26,041 bases of DNA from Bacteroidota bacterium. Its GTDB lineage: Bacteria; Bacteroidota; Bacteroidia; Bacteroidales; Prolixibacteraceae. This document shows, one piece after another, positions 8,919 to 17,208 of the stretch. The stretch spans positions 1 through 26,041 of the forward strand of contig JAEYXH010000003.1 in assembly GCA_023428545.1 (NCBI GenBank), given 5' to 3'. The position numbers and the translations under genes are program-made. Position 1 is the stretch's first letter; each line of letters begins with the position of its first letter. The notes beneath the pieces were generated by a model. That model did not search any database and had not been told where the DNA came from. It worked only from the letters and a program-made list of their open reading frames with translations.

Positions 8919-10079
8919 TTAATACTTCTGCAACAGTGTCAGAAGTTTTCTGTCAAGTTTATGTCCATTCCAGTCTTCATAGGCTACATCCTTACGACCA
9001 GAGTCAAGAATACCGAATTCGCCCCTGAAATTCCAAATGCCAAATCCAATGCCTGCGGTTGTCAGGATATCAAGCACGTCTTCAAACCATGCCAGGAAAA
9101 CATCGTGGGGCGTATTTCTCCAGCAGCCACATTCACCGCAATGAACCCCTACCCCTTTTTTGGTAAGATCAATCCAGGGTTGATAATATTTTTCAAGGTC
9201 GGCGCGACTGAATTCCCGGTCACCGATTTTTCCCGGCCATACAGGAACCGGATTTTGCTCTGGGTACTTATTGGCCCATGGAGCCTGATAGTGAGAAATC
9301 TGGTGTGGAAAATACCCCCTGCAACTCTGTGCGATATCAAGGTCAATAATTTCCGGTATGACCGTATTTCCGACATTGTTGCCATCGGCGACCACCATAT
9401 GGTTTGGATTGGCCTTCCTGATAGCTTCTGAAGCAGCTTTTGCCACTTTCCGGTACACTTCGCCCGGAACAGTTGTCCCGGGTGAATGCTGGTCATTCAT
9501 GTCTTCCCGCATTGCCGGTTCATTCACCAGGTCAAAACTGATTTTCGAACGGTCAAGGTTCTTGAATCGGGTAGCCCACATCTCCCAGTGAAAACAGAAC
9601 GCCTTGAGGGCTTCTTCATCCTTCCACAGGTTATAAGGCTCATGGAAACCGGCATTGATACAATAACCGGGAGCCCTGTGCAGGTTTAGGCTGACATGCA
9701 TATTGTACTTGTTGGCCAGGAAAACCAACTCCTCAATTTTATCGACGACTTCCCCGTCAATATGATATACCTCTTCAGGCGTGATATTCCGTGTCCTGTC
9801 AATTTTCAGGTAACTGGGATATGCCATCGGAAGCCTGACAAAGTCAAACCCCCAATCCCGCATCCACTTCAGGTCCTCTTCCGTGGTCTTGTTCCGGCCA
9901 CCGCCATGAACTGGATTAAAGTAGTCGAGAAGGTTAAAACCTCTCCAACGTGGGATCGGATTCACTGATGACGGGGCATTCATGGCAAAAGAGGAGGACA
10001 TGCCAACCAGTCCGGTCCCGGCTGCTACCAATCCGGTGGTCCTGATAAAATCACGCCGGTTAAGAAATTTGTTGTTCAT
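8919..10079 (-). CDS. Tat-exported glycoside hydrolase family 5 (cellulase-type) protein
   Basis: From the ATG at 10079 the product has 386 residues; the longer frame begins with a TTG at 10106 in non-coding-looking sequence. It opens with a twin-arginine signal (NRRDFIRTTGLVAAG, residues 7-21), so the folded enzyme is exported. The catalytic (beta/alpha)8 barrel follows: RWRGFNLLDYF, GFDFVRLPMAYPSY, HVSLNLHRAPGY, the acid/base Glu187 in FDLVNEPA, and the nucleophile Glu316 in GVHCGECGCW, with IGFGIWNFRGEFG near the end. This is clan GH-A, family 5-like architecture; enzymes of this type cut beta-glucans, mannans or related glycosides. The substrate and subfamily cannot be told. It follows FTCD by 54 bases on the same strand but the two are functionally unrelated, and it has its own terminator. 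Confidence 0.9.
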   Translation of the reverse strand: MNNKFLNRRDFIRTTGLVAAGTGLVGMSSSFAMNAPSSVNPIPRWRGFNLLDYFNPVHGGGRNKTTEEDLKWMRDWGFDFVRLPMAYPSYLKIDRTRNITPEEVYHIDGEVVDKIEELVFLANKYNMHVSLNLHRAPGYCINAGFHEPYNLWKDEEALKAFCFHWEMWATRFKNLDRSKISFDLVNEPAMREDMNDQHSPGTTVPGEVYRKVAKAASEAIRKANPNHMVVADGNNVGNTVIPEIIDLDIAQSCRGYFPHQISHYQAPWANKYPEQNPVPVWPGKIGDREFSRADLEKYYQPWIDLTKKGVGVHCGECGCWRNTPHDVFLAWFEDVLDILTTAGIGFGIWNFRGEFGILDSGRKDVAYEDWNGHKLDRKLLTLLQKY

Positions 10080-10133
10080 AGGAAATAAGTTTGATTCTGA
10101 ACCCAAATATAATAAAAGTATAAATTACCTGAC

Positions 10134-11831
10134 TTATTCCCCGATCTTGTCGTCGACAATTGCAAGAATCTCTTTTTCAATAATTTCAGCTTTTGCAGCA
10201 ATGGCGGCCGCCTCGGATAGAATCTCTTCCGCCTGTTCTTTGTTGTCAAGTCCTGAAGCATTTATCCTGACATTCAGCCAGGCTCCCCTGACTGCCATAC
10301 GGGCACATAAAGCACCTACCCCCGCATCAGAGGCCGAATTTGGATTTCCATCACGGGCCATGGCCAGCATAACTTCCATTGATTCATACGCAAGTTGCAT
10401 CACTTTCAGCGGGACCATCATGGCGTGTAACGTTGCGTTTTGTATTGCTGTTTTGCGATGCAATTTCTCCTCAGGTGTATTTTTGGGTAATCCGAAAGCA
10501 TCCATTATTTTACTGAATGCCTCCGTATCTTCATCTACACAGTGTAAAAGCGCATTGTAATATGTTTTACCTTTTTCGGCCCAATCCGAAAATTCCTCCC
10601 AACGGCTATCCCAACCTCTCTTATGCGCTGAAAGATTGGCGACCATTGTTCCCAGTGCGGCGCCCAAGGCACCAGCCACAGCCGAAACAGAGCCACCACC
10701 CGGGGCTGGGGATTCAGAGGCAGTTTCTTCGGTAAGATCGCGTAAAGTCCTGTCGACCAGTTTTTTCGTTATGTTCTCGTCGAGCATGTATTCAATGATG
10801 CGCTTTGGGGGATCAAAGGGTGCCAGTTCATCCAATCCAAGCGACTTCACCGCTATCCTGATCAGTTCTGCGTCGGAAACACCGGTCGACCTTTGTTGTT
10901 TTCGAAGAAAATAACGGCCAGCCTCAAGCATGGCCTCCAGCGGGATGAGTCCAATCAGCTCAGATCCAGTTACCCTTAAGCCCCTTTCCCGGGCTCTCTC
11001 GCACACTTCATCAAAGGCTATATGTACCGGAGTGACAGTTATGTCGGTCAGGTTCATCGAAATTTGGGCTATTCCATATTCATCAATATACCAACCTATA
11101 GCCCTTACCTTCTTTAAAGTTCCGGGAACCCTGACCGGTTCACCATTTTCGTCAACCACGATCTTTCCGGTAACAGGATCGCCTTCGCGTAAGACCCGTC
11201 CTGCTTCCCTGACATCAAATGCGACCGAGTTTGCACGTCGCACAGAGGTAGTGTTTAGATTGATATTGTAAGCAACCAGAAAGTTACGGGCACCAATCGC
11301 CGTTGCGCCTGTTCCTGCCACACGGTCATTCCAATTGGATGGGCCAAAATCGGGTTTCCATTGCGGGCTCTCCATCTTCTTCTTGAGCCCTTCATATTCA
11401 CCCGAACGACAATTGGCAAGAGATCTTCTTTCGTCTTTATAGGCAGCGAACTCATAACAGTAAACCGGAATATCCAGCTCATTTCCAACTCTTTCAGCCA
11501 GCTTTCGGGCCCATTCAACTGTTTCTTCCATCGAAATGTTGGCTATTGGAATAAATGGACAGACATCGCAGGCGCCAAAGCGGGGATGCTCACCCTGATG
11601 GTTCTTCATATCAATCAGCTTTCCTGCCACTTGAATGGCCCGAAAAGCAGCTTCGGAAACAGCTGCAGGTTCACCGACAAAGGTATATACGGTTCGGTTG
11701 GTGGCCTTCCCCGGATCCACGTTCAAAAGCTTCACTCCTTCTGTCTGGCTGATCACATCCGCAATCTGGTTTATTACTTGTTGATTTCGCCCTTCCGAGA
11801 AATTCGGAACACATTCAATAAGTTGTTTCAT
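10134..11831 (-). CDS. ftcD: Bifunctional glutamate formimidoyltransferase / formimidoyl-THF cyclodeaminase
   Basis: A 565-residue fusion. The N-terminal formiminotransferase domain (about 1-325) starts with MKQLIECVPNFSEGRN and carries the catalytic His82 in GEHPRFGACDVCPFIPI, at the same number as in the mammalian enzyme. The C-terminal cyclodeaminase domain (about 345-560) has the glycine-rich SPAPGGGSVSAVAGALGAAL signature. Together they transfer the formimino group of formiminoglutamate to tetrahydrofolate and deaminate it to methenyl-THF, the last steps of a cytoplasmic histidine degradation route that feeds one-carbon metabolism. The fused arrangement is known from animals and from Bacteroidota. 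No hutH, hutU or hutI gene is in this window. A TACATTTG -7 box lies at 11869-11876. Confidence 0.94.
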   Translation of the reverse strand: MKQLIECVPNFSEGRNQQVINQIADVISQTEGVKLLNVDPGKATNRTVYTFVGEPAAVSEAAFRAIQVAGKLIDMKNHQGEHPRFGACDVCPFIPIANISMEETVEWARKLAERVGNELDIPVYCYEFAAYKDERRSLANCRSGEYEGLKKKMESPQWKPDFGPSNWNDRVAGTGATAIGARNFLVAYNINLNTTSVRRANSVAFDVREAGRVLREGDPVTGKIVVDENGEPVRVPGTLKKVRAIGWYIDEYGIAQISMNLTDITVTPVHIAFDEVCERARERGLRVTGSELIGLIPLEAMLEAGRYFLRKQQRSTGVSDAELIRIAVKSLGLDELAPFDPPKRIIEYMLDENITKKLVDRTLRDLTEETASESPAPGGGSVSAVAGALGAALGTMVANLSAHKRGWDSRWEEFSDWAEKGKTYYNALLHCVDEDTEAFSKIMDAFGLPKNTPEEKLHRKTAIQNATLHAMMVPLKVMQLAYESMEVMLAMARDGNPNSASDAGVGALCARMAVRGAWLNVRINASGLDNKEQAEEILSEAAAIAAKAEIIEKEILAIVDDKIGE

Positions 11832-11868
11832 AATGCTTTACCGGTTTAATATTTGTCTTTTGACAACA

Positions 11869-11876
11869 CAAATGTA
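11869..11876 (-). promoter_or_regulatory. Candidate promoter -7 box for ftcD
   Basis: On the minus strand this reads TACATTTG, an exact match to the Bacteroidota -7 consensus TAnnTTTG, about 38 bases before the ftcD ATG. I see no good -33 TTTG at the expected spacing, so support is partial. Confidence 0.45.
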
Positions 11877-11923
11877 GAAAGGATTTTACACCTGTTGCGT
11901 GATAATGGTCATGGATAACAAAA

Positions 11924-11952
11924 CAGGAGGCCAACCATGGGTTAACCTCCTG
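11924..11952 (-). terminator. Rho-independent terminator after metA
   Basis: A 13-bp stem (11924-11936 with 11940-11952, two G-U pairs, 3-base loop), followed on the minus strand by TTTTG. It lies 21 bases past the metA stop codon and separates metA from ftcD. Confidence 0.7.
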
Positions 11953-11973
11953 CATTCAAACCTGGAAATACTC

Positions 11974-12894
11974 CTATTCGTGGAGTTCCGCAAGGTTATA
12001 GGGAGTTTCCTGGTATACGTAATAATTGAGCCAATTGGAGAACAGCAGATGGGCTGCCGATTTCCAGCGCATAACCGGGGGCTGGGAAGGATCATTGTCG
12101 TGATAATAATTCACCGGCATCTGGATTGGAAGATTCTTGGCCAGATCGCGACGGTATTCGCCATCGAGGGTAAAGCGCGAATATTCAAGATGACCGGTTA
12201 TGAATAGCTGCCGTCCGCCTTTACCTACTACCATGTTTACTCCTGATATAGCCGATTCGGAAAGGATGGTCAGGTTGGCGACATTTTCGATGTCCGCCCT
12301 GCGGATTTCGGTATGCCGTGAGTGGGGCACCCAGAATTCATCGTCGAAGCCCCTGAAGATAGGTAGTTTTTCATCTGACACGGTGTGGTTGAACACTCCA
12401 AACATTTTTGAATCCAAAGGATATTTAGGCACACCGTAGTGATGGTATAAACCAGCCTGGGCAGCCCAGCAAATATAAAGGGTTGAAAATACATGGCTTT
12501 TTGCCCAATCCATGATTTCCTGCATCTCACGCCAGTACGTCACCTCCTCAAATGGAAGATGTTCAACGGGAGCACCCGTTATGATCATTCCGTCATACTT
12601 CTTGTCCCTGACGGTTTCAAAATCAAGGTAAAAAGCCCTCATATGCTCTACCGGGGTATTTTTGGAGGTGTGACCCTTGATCTTGATAAAATCGACCTCC
12701 AATTGCAATGGAGAGTTTGAGAGCAACCTCAGGAGATCAGTTTCAGTGGTAATCTTCAACGGCATCAAGTTGAGAATCGCAAGTTTTAGTGGCCTGATAT
12801 CCTGCTTGCTTGCACTTGAAGCATCCATGACAAAAATATTTTCTTCCTTAAGTAACTCAATGGCTGGCAATTGGTCGGGAATATTAACGGGCAT
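11974..12894 (-). CDS. metA: Homoserine O-acyltransferase MetA (predicted acetyl-CoA specific)
   Basis: A 306-residue MetA that collinearly matches the family from MPVNIPDQLPAIELLKEENI to NWLNYYVYQETPY. The acyl-enzyme nucleophile is Cys142 (LYICWAAQAG), with His235 and Glu237 in TGHLEY completing the catalytic set. It activates homoserine by O-acylation, the first committed step of methionine synthesis, in the cytoplasm. Residue 111 (TGAPVE) is Glu; published work on MetA links Glu at this place to acetyl-CoA use and Gly (as in E. coli) to succinyl-CoA use, so the product is predicted to be O-acetylhomoserine. That agrees with the neighbouring O-acetylhomoserine sulfhydrylase gene 165 bases upstream on the same strand. 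A terminator lies in that gap, so metA may have its own promoter or depend on read-through. Confidence 0.93.
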   Translation of the reverse strand: MPVNIPDQLPAIELLKEENIFVMDASSASKQDIRPLKLAILNLMPLKITTETDLLRLLSNSPLQLEVDFIKIKGHTSKNTPVEHMRAFYLDFETVRDKKYDGMIITGAPVEHLPFEEVTYWREMQEIMDWAKSHVFSTLYICWAAQAGLYHHYGVPKYPLDSKMFGVFNHTVSDEKLPIFRGFDDEFWVPHSRHTEIRRADIENVANLTILSESAISGVNMVVGKGGRQLFITGHLEYSRFTLDGEYRRDLAKNLPIQMPVNYYHDNDPSQPPVMRWKSAAHLLFSNWLNYYVYQETPYNLAELHE

Positions 12895-12949
12895 GACCTG
12901 AATTTTTGTATTAGGTTATATAAATGGAATTCTTTTCAAAAAACGTATA

Positions 12950-12986
12950 CCGTGATCTGCAGAAAACGAACTTCTGCAAATCACGG
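12950..12986 (-). terminator. Rho-independent terminator after the O-acetylhomoserine sulfhydrylase gene
   Basis: Two 7-bp stem segments separated by one mismatch (12950-12964 with 12972-12986; loop of 7), followed on the minus strand by TATACG and six T. It lies between the sulfhydrylase gene and metA. The T-run starts about 6 bases after the stem, so efficiency may be partial. Confidence 0.65.
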
Positions 12987-13059
12987 ATACAGCAAATTTA
13001 ATTCAAATAATGCGGTTCAAAGTATATCACTATTGAAATGAACCATTGAACAGAGATAT

Positions 13060-14367
<1,308 letters not shown>

Positions 14368-14411
14368 TCATTTTTCAGGTTATGTAATCAGTAAAATTCT
14401 ATCATTATTTT

Positions 14412-15752
14412 TTAAATACTTTCCGTAAAAAAGGCATCGTACACTGCCTTGACACTCTTGTCACGATCGGAGGAACCAACCAGCATGTAGCTGACCAAAT
14501 CAGAGGCACCTGAACCACTAAGGATTACATTTACCTGATTTGCGGCAAGGGCACCAAAAAGTTTTGCAGATATCCCAAAGCTTGTTTGCATTCCGTGACC
14601 AACAATGGCGACAAGAGAAACATCCTCGAGCAGCTTGATATCACTTACCGCGGTAAAGCCGAGCTCATGGGCAATCTGTTCAGCCTTTCGTCCGCTCTTT
14701 CCATCAAGCAGAATATTGATGCTGACCTGTGCTGTAATCACCGACTTGATGTTCACTGAAACCTCTGCCAGTTTACTGGTAATCCTTGCAAGTATGCCAG
14801 GCTTCAGCCCTACCCCCGGACCGTTGAGCTGCAGAATGGAAATATCATCGGTGCATGCTACACTCTTCACGACATTGGGGGCAATGAAGTTTTCGGTGTT
14901 AATGATCGTTGCCGGCTCGTTCAAATCATTCTGAGGCCACAATATATGGATTGGTATATGCTTACGCATAAGGGGTTCAACAGTTCGCGGATGGAGTGAA
15001 AAGTGATCAAAATAGGCCAGTTCACTGGCTTCGGAATAAGTTAACCGACTGATCAGGGGGGCATCTGGCACAATCCTGCGGTCGGCCGAATAAAAATGAT
15101 GGGCCGCATCCCACAGAATCAGCCTGTCGGATCCGGATTCGCCTGCAATAAAGGCAGCGGTGTAATCAGCCGCTGACTTACCTGTCCGGGCCAATTTTCC
15201 GGTTTCTGTAACGCCGAATGATCCCGGGATCACCCCCACCAGGGATGCATCCCTGGAAGTAATTATTCCTGCTTCAAGCGAGGTATAAGTCGCGTTGCCA
15301 AAATCGGCTGTTGCTTTCAGCCCGATTTCTGCCGGTGTAACCATTTCGGCCATGATTCCTGCTGATTTCAGGATCCGGACAACCAACAAGGCTGTCACCA
15401 CTTCGCCCTGGCATGTAACGGCATCCTTCAGTGCAGGCGAATAGTCACCAGTAAGGTAAATTCCCTTCAGGAGGTTGGCTAATCTTTCGGTTTCAATAAC
15501 ATATCCTTCCTCAGGTTCGATTCCTGTTACCTTTTTCCACAAATTATTCAACTGGACGGCAATATACTCCGATTCGGCACCGGAATAAAAGACCTGTTCG
15601 ATAGATTCGGAAATCAGTTTGCGGATTCCAGACAGGGAAGACACAACCAACCAGCTAGGCTTTTCCTGACGTTCCAGAAATTTTTTCAGATGCTGAAGGG
15701 AAGCGCTGTCCTCGATAATTTCCCCTTCTATGCGTACGATGCATGCAGACAT
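14412..15752 (-). CDS. Aspartokinase-like protein with two ACT domains; kinase motifs degenerate
   Basis: I start this at the ATG at 15752 (446 residues), where the sequence lines up with the aspartokinase N-terminus; the TTG at 15821 adds 23 unmatched residues. The fold is clearly that of LysC-type aspartokinases: VVSSLSGI, CQGEVVTALLVVRIL, SADRRIVPDA, SEASELAYF..LHPRT, then two ACT repeats (about 295-446) with NGPGVGLKPGILARI and VAIVGHGMQTSFGI. Key positions differ from E. coli LysC by my manual alignment: KFGGTSV has become RIEGEII (catalytic Lys8 to Arg7), Thr45 is Arg44, GRGGSD is GKSAAD (Arg198 to Lys, Ser201 to Ala), TDVPG is DAAHH, and the Lys before VLHP (Lys257) is Phe251. The Glu of QGE and the Asp of AAD remain. 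It may lack kinase activity and act as an amino-acid sensor. It lies 50 bases upstream of the sulfhydrylase gene. Confidence 0.85.
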   Translation of the reverse strand: MSACIVRIEGEIIEDSASLQHLKKFLERQEKPSWLVVSSLSGIRKLISESIEQVFYSGAESEYIAVQLNNLWKKVTGIEPEEGYVIETERLANLLKGIYLTGDYSPALKDAVTCQGEVVTALLVVRILKSAGIMAEMVTPAEIGLKATADFGNATYTSLEAGIITSRDASLVGVIPGSFGVTETGKLARTGKSAADYTAAFIAGESGSDRLILWDAAHHFYSADRRIVPDAPLISRLTYSEASELAYFDHFSLHPRTVEPLMRKHIPIHILWPQNDLNEPATIINTENFIAPNVVKSVACTDDISILQLNGPGVGLKPGILARITSKLAEVSVNIKSVITAQVSINILLDGKSGRKAEQIAHELGFTAVSDIKLLEDVSLVAIVGHGMQTSFGISAKLFGALAANQVNVILSGSGASDLVSYMLVGSSDRDKSVKAVYDAFFTESI

Positions 15753-16005
15753 ATATTCAGTTTTTGAATAGTTTTTACCCGTGAAACGAACCAGAACTTT
15801 TTCCTGGTCAGAGTAAATCAATTAATAATCTGGATAGTTTTTTTTGTGGAGTGGCCTTCAGTGCCTGTTCCTGTGAACACTGCCTGAAGGCTATTGCATA
15901 GCCATCAATGCTGGCGGCATAGCAACGCCACAGCGACAAGGCACCGGTGAAGAATCGATATAATAAAAGAATGGCTTCATTGCTATGCTTCTTTAATGAT
16001 AAGCG
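15753..16005 (-). promoter_or_regulatory. Structured leader of the aspartokinase-like/sulfhydrylase operon
   Basis: About 250 transcribed bases separate the predicted start site near 16000 from the ATG at 15752. The leader holds an ATG-started frame of 29 codons (15980 down to a TAG at 15893-15891) with three Met among its last nine residues (MPPALMAMQ). A hairpin, 15854-15861 pairing with 15884-15891 plus an inner 5-bp stem, begins at that stop codon. No T-run follows it, so it is not a simple terminator. I do not recognise a known riboswitch. The frame may be chance. Confidence 0.4.
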
Positions 16006-16036
16006 CAAATATAAAAGGAAATCTTATCTGACCAAA
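16006..16036 (-). promoter_or_regulatory. Bacteroidota-type promoter (-33 TTTG, 19 bases, -7 TATATTTG)
   Basis: On the minus strand TTTG (16036-16033) is followed after exactly 19 bases by TATATTTG (16013-16006). This is a full match to the primary sigma factor consensus of this phylum, TTTG-N19-TAnnTTTG. It points at the aspartokinase-like/sulfhydrylase operon and predicts a start near 16000. Confidence 0.7.
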
Positions 16037-16183
16037 TGAAGTGCAAATTAATTTTAGACAAGAATGTCTTTTTTAACAATGACAAAAGATTAGGCCAATT
16101 TTGACCATCGAAGACCTGAAGGCTACCATGAAATCATGATACAGGCCCGGAGAATACAGGGCCACCTGTCCGAATATTTCCCT
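16037..16183. other. Spacer between lipA end and the methionine operon promoter
   Basis: Together with the leader and promoter, this makes a gene-free stretch of 431 bases (15753-16183). In this part I see no credible reading frame. There is a weak 5-bp hairpin followed by T's on the plus strand (about 16055-16075), and an interrupted inverted repeat near 16140-16170 without a T-run. No clear lipA terminator was found. Confidence 0.5.
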
Positions 16184-17047
16184 TTAAGCGTTGACATGTT
16201 CCTCTGCCCGGTATGAAGACCTCACAAGCGGACTACTTTCCACAAACCGGAAGCCTTTGCGGATCCCGATTTTGCGATACTCATCAAAAACTTCAGGCGA
16301 AAAATATTCTTTCACAGGCATATGGGTCGCTGTTGGTGCCAGATACTGACCAATGGTCATAACTTTTGCACCGGCTTCCAATAGGTCGTCCATTGTCTGC
16401 AAAATCTCCTCACGGGTTTCACCCAAACCAAGCATAATCCCTGATTTGGCAATTTTCCCCTGCGAGGCAATATATCTGACTACATCAAGGCTGCGCCTGT
16501 ATTTTGAAGCAAACCTAACAAACGGGGTAAGCCTTTCAACAGTTTCGAGGTTATGTGATATCACATCAGGCTGTGCATCAATGACCTGCTGTATCAGTTC
16601 AGTATTTCCCCTGAAGTCAGGGATCAGGACCTCAATGCGTGTTCCGGGATTTACACGCTTAACCTCCCTGATGGTTCTTGCCCAGATTCCTGCACCCTGG
16701 TCATCCAAATCATCCCTGTCAACCGAAGTGATCACACAATGCTTCACTCCCATCAGCCTTACTGTCTCGGCCAGCTTTTCGGGCTCCAGTTCATCAGGAG
16801 GAAGAGGACGTCCTGATTTCACGGCACAAAACTTACAACGTCTGGTACAGATATCACCTAGAATCATGAAGGTCGCAGTCCCACGATTCCAGCATTCACC
16901 AATGTTCGGACAATTTCCACTGGTACAAATGGTGTGCAAACCATGCTTTTCTACAAGGTTCTTTACCTTTGAATAACTCTCCCCTTTGGGCATATTCATT
17001 TTCATCCATCTCGGCAAGCGCTGCCGTTCATGAAGCTCGTGTGCCAT
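16184..17047 (-). CDS. lipA: Lipoyl synthase (radical SAM)
   Basis: A complete 287-residue LipA, which inserts two sulfurs into octanoylated carrier proteins to make the lipoyl cofactor of 2-oxoacid dehydrogenases and the glycine cleavage H protein. The auxiliary 4Fe-4S cluster ligands are Cys41, Cys46 and Cys52 (CTSGNCPNIGEC). The radical-SAM cluster ligands are Cys67, Cys71 and Cys74 (CTRRCKFC). The C-terminal RSSY motif, whose Ser coordinates the auxiliary cluster, is at 276-279. It is transcribed alone, divergently from the TPR gene; the other lipoate genes (lipB) are not in the window. A TATTTTTG -7 box lies 16 bases before the start codon. Confidence 0.96.
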   Translation of the reverse strand: MAHELHERQRLPRWMKMNMPKGESYSKVKNLVEKHGLHTICTSGNCPNIGECWNRGTATFMILGDICTRRCKFCAVKSGRPLPPDELEPEKLAETVRLMGVKHCVITSVDRDDLDDQGAGIWARTIREVKRVNPGTRIEVLIPDFRGNTELIQQVIDAQPDVISHNLETVERLTPFVRFASKYRRSLDVVRYIASQGKIAKSGIMLGLGETREEILQTMDDLLEAGAKVMTIGQYLAPTATHMPVKEYFSPEVFDEYRKIGIRKGFRFVESSPLVRSSYRAEEHVNA

Positions 17048-17063
17048 CTCTTAAAATTTTCTG

Positions 17064-17071
17064 CAAAAATA
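17064..17071 (-). promoter_or_regulatory. Candidate -7 box for lipA
   Basis: On the minus strand this reads TATTTTTG, an exact TAnnTTTG match, 16 bases before the lipA ATG. No convincing -33 element is visible. The same 13-base string TTATTTTTGCAGA occurs at the divergent TPR gene start. Confidence 0.5.
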
Positions 17072-17178
17072 AGCTTTATAAAAAGAATTGCCTTTACAAT
17101 TCAGACTAAATCATCTTTTATATGCTGGAATATTTAATAAACAGGTAATCCATACAACCATTCTTCCACCGATAGTGT

Positions 17179-17186
17179 TATTTTTG
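17179..17186 (+). promoter_or_regulatory. Candidate -7 box for the TPR-EamA-ruvC operon
   Basis: TATTTTTG, an exact TAnnTTTG match, 22 bases before the ATG at 17209. This argues for that ATG over the TTG at 17200, because a start site near 17193 leaves only a short leader. A -33 element is not obvious. Confidence 0.5.
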
Positions 17187-17208
17187 CAGATATCACGGTT
17201 TGGAACAA

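Noticed and set aside
15753..16005. SAM-I, SAM-II or lysine riboswitch in the methionine operon leader
   Set aside because: The conserved core strings of these classes are not seen; only a partial CTTATC-like match, which is not enough.
15808..16008. 66-codon minus-strand frame upstream of the aspartokinase-like gene
   Set aside because: Starts at a TTG that lies within the -7 box of the promoter, so it could not be translated from that transcript; composition is not protein-like.
16055..16075. Hairpin with T-run on the plus strand
   Set aside because: Stem of 5 bp only and no plus-strand gene upstream; probably chance.
15883..16125. 11-bp direct repeat (CCTGAAGGCTA at 15883 and 16115)
   Set aside because: Short, one copy lies within the leader hairpin and the other in non-coding spacer; no further shared sequence around it.
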